DNA from: Streptomyces fodineus
Lineage (GTDB): Bacteria; Actinomycetota; Actinomycetes; Streptomycetales; Streptomycetaceae
Reading direction: 5' to 3'
Length of the DNA stretch: 64,000 bases
NCBI RefSeq assembly: GCF_001735805.1
Contig: NZ_CP017248.1
Span: 7,378,001 to 7,442,000 of the forward strand
Shown here: positions 15,398 through 24,158 of the stretch, piece by piece
Layout of the letters: each line of letters begins with the position of its first letter
Position numbering within the stretch: the first letter of the stretch is position 1
Made by a program: the position numbers and the translations under genes
The notes under the pieces: model-generated
The model's database searches: none
Told to the model about the DNA's origin: nothing
Seen by the model: only the letters and a program-made list of their open reading frames with translations

Positions 15398-16239
15398 TTC
15401 ACGGCTCCCAACGACAGGCCCTGGACCAGCTTGTCCTGGGCGGCGAACCCCGCGGCGAGCACCGGCAGGGAGACGACGAGCGACGCGGCGCACACCTTGG
15501 CCAGGAACAGGCCCTGGCTGGTGATGAAGCCGGTCAGGAAGACGGGGGCGGTCTCGGCGACCACGCCCGTCAGGACTCGGGCGAAGAGAAGTTCGTTCCA
15601 GCTGAAGATGAAGCAGATCAGGGCCGTGGCGGCGATGCCGGGCAGGGCGATCGGGGCCACCACGCGCGCGAGGATGGTCGGCAGCCGGGCGCCGTCGATC
15701 TGCGCCGCCTCGATCACCGCCACCGGGACCTCGGCGAGGAACGACTGCATCATCCACACCGCGATCGGCAGGTTCATGGAGGTGTAGAGGATGACCAGGA
15801 ACCAGATGTTGTCCAGCATCCCGGTGTTCTTGGCGAACAGGTAGATCGGCAGCAGACCGGCCACCACCGGCAGCATCTTCGTGGACAGGAAGAAGAACAG
15901 GACGTCCGTCCACTTCTTCACCCGCCGGATGGACAGCGCGTACGCCGCCGGCAGGGCGAGGAGCAGTACGCAGACCGTCGAGAACACCGAGGCGACCGCC
16001 GAGTTGATCAGCGCGGGCCAGGGGCTCGCCCCGCTGCCGCTGCCGAAGAACTCGCGGTAGCCGTCGAGGGTCAGCGAGGCGGCGAAGGAGGGCGGGTTGG
16101 TCGCCGCGTCCGCCTCGGAGTGGAAGGACGTCAGTGCCATCCAGGCGATGGGCAGGAAGAAGACGATGCCGACCAGCCAGGCCAGCAGGCCGATGCTTAG
16201 GCCCCGGTGCTTCTTGAGGGTGACGGCGATGGTGCTCAT
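15394..16239 (-). CDS. carbohydrate ABC transporter permease (MalG type)
   Basis: The 281-residue inner-membrane protein starts at the ATG overlapping the preceding permease gene. It has six predicted membrane helices and the EAA loop (EAAQIDGARLPTILARVVAPIALPG) that contacts the ATPase. With the MalF-type partner and the binding protein it forms a CUT1 sugar importer. No ATPase is encoded locally, as is usual in Streptomyces, where a shared MsiK-type ATPase energises such importers. The substrate is probably a polyol or sugar, judged from the co-transcribed dehydrogenase. Confidence 0.88.
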   Translation of the reverse strand: MSTIAVTLKKHRGLSIGLLAWLVGIVFFLPIAWMALTSFHSEADAATNPPSFAASLTLDGYREFFGSGSGASPWPALINSAVASVFSTVCVLLLALPAAYALSIRRVKKWTDVLFFFLSTKMLPVVAGLLPIYLFAKNTGMLDNIWFLVILYTSMNLPIAVWMMQSFLAEVPVAVIEAAQIDGARLPTILARVVAPIALPGIAATALICFIFSWNELLFARVLTGVVAETAPVFLTGFITSQGLFLAKVCAASLVVSLPVLAAGFAAQDKLVQGLSLGAVK

Positions 16240-17171
16240 GCGCGGGACACCTCCTCGCGGAAGAGGGACGACACCACGCGCAGGGCGAAGGTCGCGATGA
16301 CGATCGAGCCGATGACGACCAGGACGCCGGCGGCCGAGGCGAGGCCGTTCTCGTGGGCCTGGTAGAAGCTCTGGTAGACGGTGTAGGGCAGGTTGGCGGT
16401 GCCGAGGCCGCCGGACGTGATCGTGAAGACCGCGTCGAAGTTCTGGACGATGTAGATCGAGCCCAGCAGGGCGCCGAGTTCGAGATAGCGGCGCAGGTGG
16501 GGGAGCGTCAGATAGCGGAAGACCTGCCATTCGTTGGCGCCGTCCACCCGTGCGGCCTCGAGCTGCTCGGGGTCACGGCTCTGCAGGCCGGCCAGCAGGA
16601 TCAGCATCATGAACGGCGTCCACTGCCACACCAGGGCGGTCTCGACCGCCAGGAGCGGTGTGGTGGAGATCCAGTCGGGCTGTGGCCCGCCGACGTAGTG
16701 CAACAGGCCGTTGAGCAGGCCGTATTCGGGGTTGAAGAGGACGTGCTTCCAGAGCAGGGCCGCGGCCACCGGTACCACCAGGAACGGCGCGATGAGCAGG
16801 GTGCGCACGACGCCCCGGCCGGGGAATCTGTGGTCCAGGAGCAGTGCCAGCGCGAGGCCGAGGACCAGGCTGACCAGGACCACCGTCACCGTGAGCAGCA
16901 CCGTCGTCCACACCGAGTGCCGCAGGTCGGCGTCGGTCAGGACCTGCCGGTAGTTGTCGACGCCGGCGAAGTGGCGGGCCTTCGGGTAGAGCGAGTTCCA
17001 GTGGAAGAAGGAGATCACCAGTGTGGCCACGAACGGCAGCTGGGTCACGATGATCATGAAGACGAGGGCGGGCATGAGGGGGGCCCGGGTGGCCCAGGCG
17101 CGCAGGCGGGCGGAGGGCTGCCGCATGGTGTGTACCGGTGTCGCTGCGTAGGGTGCTGTCGTCGCGGTCAT
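16236..17171 (-). CDS. carbohydrate ABC transporter permease (MalF type)
   Basis: The 311-residue protein has an N-terminal cytoplasmic tail, six hydrophobic segments (MPALVFMIIVTQLPFVATLV onward) and the EAA motif (LEAARVDGANEWQVFRYLTLPHLR). Both ends overlap neighbouring genes by 4 bp, indicating one tightly coupled operon from the binding protein to the dehydrogenase. Pairing with the MalG-type permease is expected. Confidence 0.88.
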   Translation of the reverse strand: MTATTAPYAATPVHTMRQPSARLRAWATRAPLMPALVFMIIVTQLPFVATLVISFFHWNSLYPKARHFAGVDNYRQVLTDADLRHSVWTTVLLTVTVVLVSLVLGLALALLLDHRFPGRGVVRTLLIAPFLVVPVAAALLWKHVLFNPEYGLLNGLLHYVGGPQPDWISTTPLLAVETALVWQWTPFMMLILLAGLQSRDPEQLEAARVDGANEWQVFRYLTLPHLRRYLELGALLGSIYIVQNFDAVFTITSGGLGTANLPYTVYQSFYQAHENGLASAAGVLVVIGSIVIATFALRVVSSLFREEVSRA

Positions 17172-18534
17172 CGTCCCTCGTACTCCTTGGAGATCCGCTC
17201 GGCGAGCGCTTGGGATTTCTTCAGGGCCGAATCGACGGACTGGCGCCCGGCGACGGCCGAACTGATCTCCTGGGAGACCTTGGTGCCGAGGTCGGTGAAC
17301 TCGGGGATGTCGACGAACTGGATGCCGGGCGCGGGGCGCGGCTGCACGCCGGGGTCGCCCGGCCGGGCCGTCTCGATGGCTTCCTTCGTCATGTCCTGGA
17401 AGGCGGCAGCCGTCTTGCGGTAGTCGGCGTTGGTGTACGTCGACGCCCGCTTGCCCGCCGGGACGTTCGACCAGCCGCTGGTCCTGCCCACCAGCTGCTC
17501 GTACTCCTTGCTGGACGCCCAGGAGACGAACTTCCAGGCCTGGTCCGGGTTGCGGGAGGCCTTCTGGATGCCCCAGGCCCAGGTGTAGAGCCAGCCGGAG
17601 GCCGGGGTCTTCTCGACGGGAGCGGGGCGTAGCCGAGCTTGCCCTTGACGGGGGAGCCGTTCGCCTCCAGCAGGCCGGCCGCGGACGTGGCGTCGTACCA
17701 CATGGCGACCTTGCCCTGGGTCATGTTGTTGAGGCATTCGGCGAAGCCGGACTGGGCGGCGCCGGACTCCCCGTGCTGACGGACCAGGTCGACATAGAAC
17801 TTCGTCGCCTTCTCGAACTCGGGGGAGTTGAGGTGCGCCTTCCACTGCTTGTCGAACCAGGTGCCGCCGAAGGTGTTCACCACCGTGGTCAGCGGCGCGA
17901 TCATCTCGCCCCAGCCGGGCAGGCCACGCAGGCAGATGCCCTTCATGCCGGGCTTGGCGCCGTCCGTCTGCGCGGCGAGGTCGGCGACCTGCTGCCAGGT
18001 GGGGTGGGCCGGCATGGTGAGGCCCTTCGCCGCGAACACGTCCTTGCGGTACATCAGGAAGGACGACTCGCCGTAGAAGGGCTGGCCGTAGAGCCTGCCG
18101 TCGGCGGCGGTCAGGGACTGGCGCATCGGCGCCAGGATGTCCTGCTCGTCGTACGCGGGGTCCTTGGCGACGTACGAGTTCATCTCGTGCAGCCAGCCGT
18201 TGCGGGCGTAGATCGGTATCTCGTAGTTGGAGAGCGTGGCGATGTCGTACTGACCGGCCTGGTTGGCGAAGTCCTGGCTGATCTTGTCGCGCACGTCGTT
18301 CTCGGGCAGGACGGTGAAGTTGACCTTGATGCCGGTCTCCTGGGTGAAGCGGGGGGCGAGCTTCTGGAGTTCGGTCATCTGGGGGTTGTTGACCATCAGT
18401 ACGTTGATGGAATCGCCGCCGGAACCGGTCCCGCCCGCACCGACCCAGCAGCCGGAGAGCAAGGGGGTGAGCAGCGTCCCTGCGGCGGCCGCGACGAGCG
18501 TGGCTCGCGGCCTCCGTCGGCTCTGGGTTCGCAT
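17168..18534 (-). pseudogene. sugar ABC transporter substrate-binding lipoprotein, frameshifted
   Basis: The first frame (from ATG 18534) encodes a lipoprotein signal (LLTPLLSGC) and a solute-binding domain, ending in sense near GKLGYAPL at about 17625. The rest of the family (VEKTPASGWLYTWAWGIQK..LAERISKEYEGR) continues in another frame to a stop at 17168 that overlaps the permease start. Adding one base around 17622-17623 (agcgggg read as agccgggg) restores a 455-residue protein of normal length. Everything else, including the aggag ribosome-binding site and operon coupling, looks intact. A recent inactivation or an assembly error fits better than an old pseudogene. Confidence 0.85.
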
Positions 18535-18554
18535 GGATCGCTCCTGGACTTATA

Positions 18555-18569
18555 TGAACATAATGGACA
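18555..18569. promoter_or_regulatory. imperfect palindrome, candidate DeoR operator
   Basis: The AT-rich sequence tgaacataatggaca matches its reverse complement at 10 of 15 positions. It lies 21-35 nt upstream of the binding-protein start, between that gene and the DeoR regulator, and overlaps a tataag-like -10 (leftward). It is the only AT-rich spot in this 78-bp gap. Confidence 0.4.
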
Positions 18570-18612
18570 TTTTCCCGCCGGTGGTGCCCGGCAGGGCGGG
18601 TGGGCTGACGCG

Positions 18613-19383
18613 TCAGACCCGGATGACCTGGGGGCCCAGCAGGGAGTAGCGGTGGGCCTCGGCGGCCGGGAGCTGGGTGCTCGTCACGATCGCCTCCAGG
18701 GCGCCGACCTCGGCGAACCGGCAGAAGCTGACCGCTCCGAACTTGGTGTGCACGCCCGCGAAGACCGTGCGGCGCGCGGCTCGTATGGCCTGCGCCTTGA
18801 CCTCGCTGACCGCGGGGTCGGGCGTGGTCAGGCCGTGTTCGCGGGAGATGCCGTTGGCCCCGATGAAGGCGAGGTCGAGGACGAAGCCGGCGAGCATCTT
18901 CGTCGTCCAGTGGTCGACGGTGGCCAGCGTGCCGGGCCGGACCCGCCCGCCGAGGAGCAGGACCGACATGTTCTCGGCCTCGGCGAGGGCGCCCGCGACC
19001 GGCAGGGACGCGGTGACCACGGTCAGTGGCCGGTCGCCCGGCAGGGCCTCGGCGATGAGCTGCGGGGTGAAGCCCTCGTCCACGAAGACCGTCTCCGCGT
19101 CCCCGAGCAGCTCGGCCGCGGCGGCCGCGATCCGGCGCTTCTCGGGCACGTGGCTGGTGGCCCGGAAGGCGAGCGTCGTCTCGAAGCCGGCGCTCTCCAC
19201 CGGATAGGCGCCGCCGTGCGTACGACGGACCAGGCCGTGGTCCTCCAGGGCGCGCAGATCGCGCCGGATGGTCTCCTTGGCCACGCCCAGCGCGGCGGCG
19301 AGCGCGGTGACGTCGACCGAGCCGGTCGCACGCGCGGTCAGCACGATCTCGCGCTGGCGCTCTTCCGCCGTCCTCGTGCTCAT
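18613..19383 (-). CDS. DeoR/GlpR family transcriptional regulator
   Basis: The 256-residue protein has the DeoR helix-turn-helix at residues 5-55 (RQREIVLTARATGSVDVTALAAALGVAKETIRRDLRALEDHGLVRRTHGGAY). A DeoR C-terminal sugar-phosphate sensor domain follows, with the FIGANGIS segment near residue 160. It is transcribed in the same direction as, and immediately upstream of, the sugar ABC/dehydrogenase operon, so it is the likely local repressor responding to a phosphorylated sugar. Confidence 0.88.
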   Translation of the reverse strand: MSTRTAEERQREIVLTARATGSVDVTALAAALGVAKETIRRDLRALEDHGLVRRTHGGAYPVESAGFETTLAFRATSHVPEKRRIAAAAAELLGDAETVFVDEGFTPQLIAEALPGDRPLTVVTASLPVAGALAEAENMSVLLLGGRVRPGTLATVDHWTTKMLAGFVLDLAFIGANGISREHGLTTPDPAVSEVKAQAIRAARRTVFAGVHTKFGAVSFCRFAEVGALEAIVTSTQLPAAEAHRYSLLGPQVIRV

Positions 19384-19643
19384 GTCGTCACCCGCCTTCC
19401 CGCTGTGTACGGCTCACTCGCCTGCTGCCCGTTCGGGCTGTTGAGGGAAGTTCTACCGGCGGTGTGCGGTGCTTACCAGGCCTATTGTGAGCCCGATCCT
19501 GCCCGCCTGTGCCCGTTTACGGGCCGGGCTGCCCGGCGCGGACCTGCGGGGGTCGTACGGGAGGGGGTGGGGGCGGGCGCACGGGATGCCCGTATGCGAG
19601 GGCGGGCGGGCCCGTTCGGTGCCCGCCCGTGCGCGTGGGGGAT

Positions 19644-19672
19644 CGTTTTCCGCCACCCGGGGTGCGGAAACG
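19644..19672 (-). terminator. hairpin downstream of the uronate dehydrogenase gene; 19384-19703 otherwise empty
   Basis: A stem of cgtttccgc-type arms (19644-19653 with 19664-19672, one bulged base) lies 32 nt beyond the leftward udh stop. A second GC hairpin is at 19603-19610/19622-19629. The remaining 320-bp gap (19384-19703) is GC-rich with no convincing ORF. Its right part serves as the udh 3' region and its left part should hold the DeoR promoter, which I could not pinpoint. Confidence 0.5.
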
Positions 19673-19703
19673 GCCCGAGGGGGTGCGCCGGGTCGCGGGG
19701 GGT

Positions 19704-20513
19704 TCAGTACGGCCAGATCGGCGGGTCGTTCACGAAGTGCCCGCCGAGGTGGCTGTGCGCCGGGTTCTCCGGGTCCAGCTCGCCCTGCTCGGCGATCAGC
19801 TTCCCGGCGTACGGCTCCGAGTCGTCCCGCGGCTCGTAGCCGAGCGCCCGCGCGGTGCCGAGGTCCCACCACAGCCGGGTGTTGGCGGAGGAGCCGTAGA
19901 CGACCGTGTGGCCGACGTCCTCGGCGGTCAGGGCCGCGTGGAAGAGGCGGGCGCCGTCGGCCGGGCTCATCCACACCGAGAGCATCCGCACGCTGGTCGG
20001 CTCCGGGAAGCAGGAGCCGATGCGCACGGACACGGTCTCAAGGCCGTGCTTGTCCCAGTACAGCTGGGCGAGGTCCTCGCCGAAGGACTTGGACAGGCCG
20101 TAGAAGGTGTCCGGGCGGCGCGGGGTGTCGACCGGGATCGGGGGCTCGCCCGCCCGCGGGGCCGGGGTGAAGCCGACGGCGTGGTTGGAGGAGGCGAAGA
20201 CGATCCGGGGCACGCCCTCCTGGCGGGCGGCCTCGTAGAGGTTGTAGGTGCCCTCGATGTTCGCCTTCAGGATCTTCTCGAAGGGGGCCTCCAGGGAGAT
20301 GCCCGCGAGGTGCAGGACCGCGTCCACGCCCCGTACCGCCTCGCGCAGGGCCTCCCTGTCGCCGAGGTCGGCGGTGATCGCGTCCGGCTCGCCCTCGATG
20401 GGGCGCACATCGAACGGGCGCAGCGCATAGCCGTACTCCGGCAGCAGGGAGCGCATCAGGGTGCCGAGCCCGCCGGCGGCGCCGGTGAGCAGAACGGTGC
20501 GGGGAGCGGGCAT
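19704..20513 (-). CDS. udh: uronate dehydrogenase (NAD-dependent, SDR family)
   Basis: The 269-residue protein is an extended SDR with an N-terminal TGAAGGLG nucleotide site. It closely follows the pattern of bacterial uronate dehydrogenases: HLAGISLEAPFEKILKANI near residue 70, IVFASSNHAVGF near 108, the catalytic YGLSKSFGEDLA near 136, VRIGSCFPEP near 160 and VVYGSSANTRLWWD near 200. The family oxidises D-glucuronate or D-galacturonate to the aldarolactone. It is divergent from a 5-dehydro-4-deoxyglucarate dehydratase, a later enzyme of the same route, which strongly supports the call. Confidence 0.85.
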   Translation of the reverse strand: MPAPRTVLLTGAAGGLGTLMRSLLPEYGYALRPFDVRPIEGEPDAITADLGDREALREAVRGVDAVLHLAGISLEAPFEKILKANIEGTYNLYEAARQEGVPRIVFASSNHAVGFTPAPRAGEPPIPVDTPRRPDTFYGLSKSFGEDLAQLYWDKHGLETVSVRIGSCFPEPTSVRMLSVWMSPADGARLFHAALTAEDVGHTVVYGSSANTRLWWDLGTARALGYEPRDDSEPYAGKLIAEQGELDPENPAHSHLGGHFVNDPPIWPY

Positions 20514-20690
20514 CCTCGGTTCTCCTTGTGGCCGATATTCACATACGTGGAAACGCTAGAGAGACTCGCCGAGCATCGTCAAGTGTCGCGTGATGTCCCC
20601 GAATTCGCACCGGGTGTTGCGCGTTCGCCTGCTTGACCTGCCACAAGAAGGCCCCGTAGCGTTGTCGCGTTCAGAAATATGGACATGGAT

Positions 20691-20722
20691 CAGAAGCATG
20701 CACCGGCAGAAACATGCACCGG
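20691..20722 (+). repeat. two tandem 16-bp repeats in the udh-kdgD divergent region
   Basis: The unit cagaa(g/a)catgcaccgg occurs twice without a gap, ending 20 nt before the kdgD GTG start. It sits between the divergent udh and kdgD genes (gap 20514-20742), so it may be a two-site operator for a shared regulator or lie in the kdgD leader. The rest of the gap shows only a weak palindrome-like ttcacatacgtggaa near the udh start. Confidence 0.5.
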
Positions 20723-20742
20723 CGTGTCTCAAGGGAGAGTCC

Positions 20743-21684
20743 GTGACGCCAGCCCCTCTCACCGAACGGCTCAGCGATCCGCGCGGGCCGCTCTTCTTCC
20801 CCGTCACGGCCTTCGGCCCCGACGGCTCCCTCGAACTCGACGTGTACCGCACCCATGTCCGCCGGGGCGTCGCCGCCGGTGCCGCCGCGGTGTTCGCCTG
20901 CTGCGGGACCGGGGAGTTCCACGCGCTGCTGCCGGAGGAGTTCGAGGCCTGCGTCCGGGTGGCCGTGGAGGCGGCCGAGGGCCGCGTCCCGGTGGTCGCC
21001 GGTGCCGGCTACGGCACCGCGCTCGCCGTCCGCTACGCGCGTCTCGCCGAGCGGGCGGGTGCCGACGGTCTGCTCGCCATGCCGCCGTACCTCGTCCTCG
21101 CCGGCCAGGAGGGCCTGCTGCGGCACTACCGGGAGGTCGCCGCGGCCACCGGTCTGCCGGTGATCGTCTACCAGCGCGACAACGCCGTCTTCACCCCGCG
21201 GACGGTGGTCGAACTCGCCCGCACCGAGGGGATCACCGGCCTGAAGGACGGCCTCGGCGACCTCGACCTGATGCAGCGGATCATCAGCGCCGTACGCACC
21301 GAGGTCCCCGGCGACTTCCTGTACTTCAACGGCCTGCCCACCGCCGAGCAGACCCAGCTCGCCTACCACGCCCTCGGCGTCACCCTCTACTCCTCGGCCG
21401 TCTTCTGCTTCGCCCCCGAGCTCGCGCTGGCCTACCACCGCGCCCTGGCCTGCGGCGACACCGCGACCGTACGGCGCCTGCTGGACGGCTTCTACCGCCC
21501 CTTCGTGGAACTGCGCGCCCAGGGCCGCGGCTACGCCGTCTCGCTCGTCAAGGCGGGCGTACGACTGCGCGGCCTCGACGTCGGCGAGGTCCGGCCCCCA
21601 CTGCAGGAACCGACGGAGGACCACGTCAAACAACTCGCCCAGCTGATCGAACGGGGATACGCGCTGCTGGAGGAGAGCGCGTGA
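20743..21684 (+). CDS. kdgD: 5-dehydro-4-deoxyglucarate dehydratase (KdgD)
   Basis: The GTG at 20743 with an aagggagag ribosome-binding site gives 313 residues. It belongs to the DHDPS superfamily and has KdgD-type motifs: VFACCGTGEFHALLPEEF near residue 50, PVIVYQRDNAVFTP near 140 (tyrosine), and GITGLKDGLGDLDLMQRI near 165 with the Schiff-base lysine. The enzyme dehydrates and decarboxylates 5-dehydro-4-deoxy-D-glucarate to 2-oxoglutarate semialdehyde. It is divergent from uronate dehydrogenase, and the matching semialdehyde dehydrogenase is at 37.6 kb. Confidence 0.88.
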   Translation: MTPAPLTERLSDPRGPLFFPVTAFGPDGSLELDVYRTHVRRGVAAGAAAVFACCGTGEFHALLPEEFEACVRVAVEAAEGRVPVVAGAGYGTALAVRYARLAERAGADGLLAMPPYLVLAGQEGLLRHYREVAAATGLPVIVYQRDNAVFTPRTVVELARTEGITGLKDGLGDLDLMQRIISAVRTEVPGDFLYFNGLPTAEQTQLAYHALGVTLYSSAVFCFAPELALAYHRALACGDTATVRRLLDGFYRPFVELRAQGRGYAVSLVKAGVRLRGLDVGEVRPPLQEPTEDHVKQLAQLIERGYALLEESA

Positions 21685-21715
21685 GCAGGCGTCGGTACGG
21701 CTCGAAGGAGGGCGT

Positions 21716-22930
21716 GTGAAGGCGTCGGCGTTCCTCTACCCCTGGGATGTGAACGGGGATCCCGGGGCCGCGGCGCGCATCGCCGGGCTCGGCGTCGAAC
21801 AGGTGACCCTCGCCGCCGCCTACCACTCCACCCGCGCCCTGACCCCCCGCCACCCCCGCCACCGCATCGTCACCGCCGAGTACGCGGCCGTCCTCTATCC
21901 GCCGGGCGAGCGCTGGGCGGGACGGGGCCTGAGGCCGTACCCCGCCGGCCGCTGGGCCCCCGGCGACGCCTACGGCGAGGCGGCGGCGGCCCTGACCGCG
22001 GCGGGCCTGGAGGTGCACACCTGGGTCGTCCTCGCCCACAACTCCCGCCTGGGCGCCGAGCATCCGGACACCTCGGTCGTCAACGCCTACGGCGACCACT
22101 ACCCCTGGGCGCCCTGCATCGCCCAGCCCGCCACGCGCGCGTACCTGGTCGACCTGGCCGCCGAGGCCGCCGTACGCCCCGGCGCGCACGGCACCGAGCT
22201 GGAGTCCCTCGGCTGGTACGGGCTCCAGCATCTGCACGCCCACGACAAGACCGCCGGGGTCGCTCTCGGGGAGGCCGGGCAGTACCTGATGTCCCTGTGC
22301 TTCTGCCCGTACTGCCGTGCCGGGTACGGCGAACTGGACCTCGATCCGGACGAGTTGGCCGCATCCGTGCGGGCCGCGCTGGAGCCGCTGTGGCGGGGCG
22401 CGGCGGACGACGGGGGCTGGCGGACGGTCGCGAAACTGCTCGGCGAGGAGGCGGCGGCCCGCACGCGCGCGTGGCGCGAGGAGGCCGCCGGCACCCTCCA
22501 GGAGGAGTCCGTCACCGCCGTACGCGCCGCCGCACCGGCCGGTTTCCAGGTCCTGCTGCACGCCGACCCGGTCCCCTACCACTGCGGAGCCAACGCCGGC
22601 GCCGACCCCGCCCGCGTCCTCTCCGTCACCGACGGCGTGGTGGTGCCCTGCACAGGCGGTACGGCCCTGCTGGCCCCTTTCGCCGAGCACGCCTCCGACC
22701 GCACGGTACTGGCCGCCAACTTCACCGTCGTCTCCGGCATGGCCGGCAGCCCCGCTACCCTCGCGACAGACGCGGCACGCGCGCGTGCCGAGGGCGCGAC
22801 CGAACTGCGCCTCTATCACGCCGGGTTGGCATCAGACCCGGACCTCACGGCGGTGCGCGAGGCGCTGACGACGCGCCCGACGCCGGCGACAGCGAGGAGG
22901 TGCCGAAGGCCGACACCACCAAGCCCGTGA
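21716..22930 (+). CDS. unknown protein linked to uronate catabolism, C-terminus probably altered
   Basis: The 404-residue product starts 31 nt after kdgD, so it is probably co-transcribed. The N-terminal part reads like a TIM-barrel enzyme (MKASAFLYPWDVNGDPGAAARIAGLGVEQVTLAA, then LEVHTWVVLAHNSRLG and YLVDLAAEAA), with CFCPYC near residue 198. It may be a glycoside-hydrolase-like protein, but I do not recognise a named family. The last 20 or so residues (TTRPTPATARRCRRPTPPSP) are low-complexity. They are encoded by DNA that, on the other strand, holds the truncated N-terminus of an MFS transporter, so the original C-terminus seems to have been lost at a deletion junction. Confidence 0.65.
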   Translation: MKASAFLYPWDVNGDPGAAARIAGLGVEQVTLAAAYHSTRALTPRHPRHRIVTAEYAAVLYPPGERWAGRGLRPYPAGRWAPGDAYGEAAAALTAAGLEVHTWVVLAHNSRLGAEHPDTSVVNAYGDHYPWAPCIAQPATRAYLVDLAAEAAVRPGAHGTELESLGWYGLQHLHAHDKTAGVALGEAGQYLMSLCFCPYCRAGYGELDLDPDELAASVRAALEPLWRGAADDGGWRTVAKLLGEEAAARTRAWREEAAGTLQEESVTAVRAAAPAGFQVLLHADPVPYHCGANAGADPARVLSVTDGVVVPCTGGTALLAPFAEHASDRTVLAANFTVVSGMAGSPATLATDAARARAEGATELRLYHAGLASDPDLTAVREALTTRPTPATARRCRRPTPPSP

Positions 22931-22988
22931 GATACAGCCCCGCGTTGCGGTCCCGCAGCACGCGCAGCGGGGTCCAGGAAGTCGTCAT
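22890..22988 (-). pseudogene. N-terminal fragment of an MFS transporter
   Basis: From an ATG at 22988 (leftward) the frame reads MTTSWTPLRVLRDRNAGLYL and then TGLVVSAFGTSSL. This is the characteristic start of actinobacterial MFS exporters (first membrane helix, RNAGLYLxG motif). After about 33 codons the similarity stops and the frame enters the coding end of the rightward unknown gene. The rest of the transporter (about 380 residues) is absent, so this is a relic left by a deletion. Confidence 0.6.
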
Positions 22989-23126
22989 GCTCGCTCATCG
23001 TGGGTCTAAGGAGGGCGGGCGGGGATCGGTGAGGTGCCCTAATCCCGGTGCCGGCGGCGACAATCCGTCGGAACCTGTCAGTAATGCCCCTGGGGTGCGC
23101 ACCGGCCCGAACCTACTGTCGGCGCC

Positions 23127-23573
23127 ATGCGCTACCTCGCCCCGATTCTCATCGGATTCGTCTACGTCCTGCTGATGTCCCTCGTCCCCGAGCCGCACCG
23201 GCGCCGCCTCAACGCGGTCATGGTCGCCGGCGCGGGCGCCGCGTACCTCAGCGGTGGCGGCCTCGGCGGCTGGGAGTTCGTGTTCACCGCGGTGGCCACC
23301 TACGTCGCCTACAAGGGCCTGGACTCCTGGGCCTGGATCGGCGCCGGCTGGCTGCTGCACACGGCCTGGGACGTCGTGCACCACCTCAAGGGCCACCCGA
23401 TCATCCCGTTCGCCCACGACTCCTCGTTCGGCTGCGCGCTGTGCGACCCGGTGATCGCGGTGTGGTGCCTCGGCGGCGGGCGCTCGCCGTGGGAGCGGCT
23501 GCGCGGCACCGATGAGTTTTCGCGCGCCGGCCGGTCAGCCCTTCGTACGAGGAGTGCAACCGTGAAGGAGTGA
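23127..23573 (+). CDS. DUF6010 family membrane protein
   Basis: The 148-residue protein has three to four hydrophobic segments starting at the N-terminus (YLAPILIGFVYVLLMSLV) and the characteristic WDVVHHLKGHPIIPF segment near residue 85 followed by GCALCDPVIAVW. DUF6010 is an uncharacterised small integral membrane family. It is 3 bp upstream of a DinB-type enzyme and forms a two-gene operon. Function unknown. Confidence 0.75.
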   Translation: MRYLAPILIGFVYVLLMSLVPEPHRRRLNAVMVAGAGAAYLSGGGLGGWEFVFTAVATYVAYKGLDSWAWIGAGWLLHTAWDVVHHLKGHPIIPFAHDSSFGCALCDPVIAVWCLGGGRSPWERLRGTDEFSRAGRSALRTRSATVKE

Positions 23574-23576
23574 GGC

Positions 23577-24158
23577 ATGACCATCGTCGACCTCGGCCCG
23601 CAGACCCGGATCCTGGCGCGGCTCGCCGAGTCCGTGACCGACGGGCAACTGACCGCGCCCACACCGTGCCCGGACTGTGCGGTGCGCAACCTGCTGGGCC
23701 ACATCCACATGCTCTCCGTGGCCTTCCGTGACGCGGCCCGCAAGGACGTCGGTGCGACGACCGACACCAACCCGAACGCCGCCGTGCCGGACATCGGCCC
23801 CGGCTGGCGCGAGGAGCTGCCCAAGGCCCTCGACGAACTCGCCGACGCCTGGCGCGACCCGGCCGCCTGGACCGGCATGACCCGCGCGGGCGGGGTGACC
23901 CTGCCGGGCGAGGTCGCCGGTGCCGTCGTCGCCGACGAACTGGTCATCCACGGCTGGGACTTGGCCCGCGCCACCGGCCTGCCCTACGCTCCCGACCCCG
24001 CCGCCCTGGACTCGGCCCACGGCTTCCTCCTCGCGGCGGCCGAGGACCCGAACCGCGGCGGCGGCCTGTTCGGCCCGGTCGTCCCGGTCCCGCAGGACGC
24101 GCCGCTGCTGGACCGGGCGGTGGGGCTGAGCGGACGGGACCCGGGGTGGCGTCCCTGA
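23577..24158 (+). CDS. TIGR03086 family metal-binding protein (mycothiol transferase/DinB-like)
   Basis: The 193-residue protein starts PQTRILARLAESVTDGQLTAPTPCPDCAVRNLLGHIHM, the conserved opening of the TIGR03086 maleylpyruvate-isomerase-like group. A histidine near residue 41 and the late HGWD motif (VIHGWDLARATG) supply the likely metal ligands. Such proteins resemble mycothiol-dependent transferases of actinobacteria. The ATG has a gaaggag ribosome-binding site within the end of the DUF6010 gene, so the two are co-translated. Confidence 0.8.
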   Translation: MTIVDLGPQTRILARLAESVTDGQLTAPTPCPDCAVRNLLGHIHMLSVAFRDAARKDVGATTDTNPNAAVPDIGPGWREELPKALDELADAWRDPAAWTGMTRAGGVTLPGEVAGAVVADELVIHGWDLARATGLPYAPDPAALDSAHGFLLAAAEDPNRGGGLFGPVVPVPQDAPLLDRAVGLSGRDPGWRP

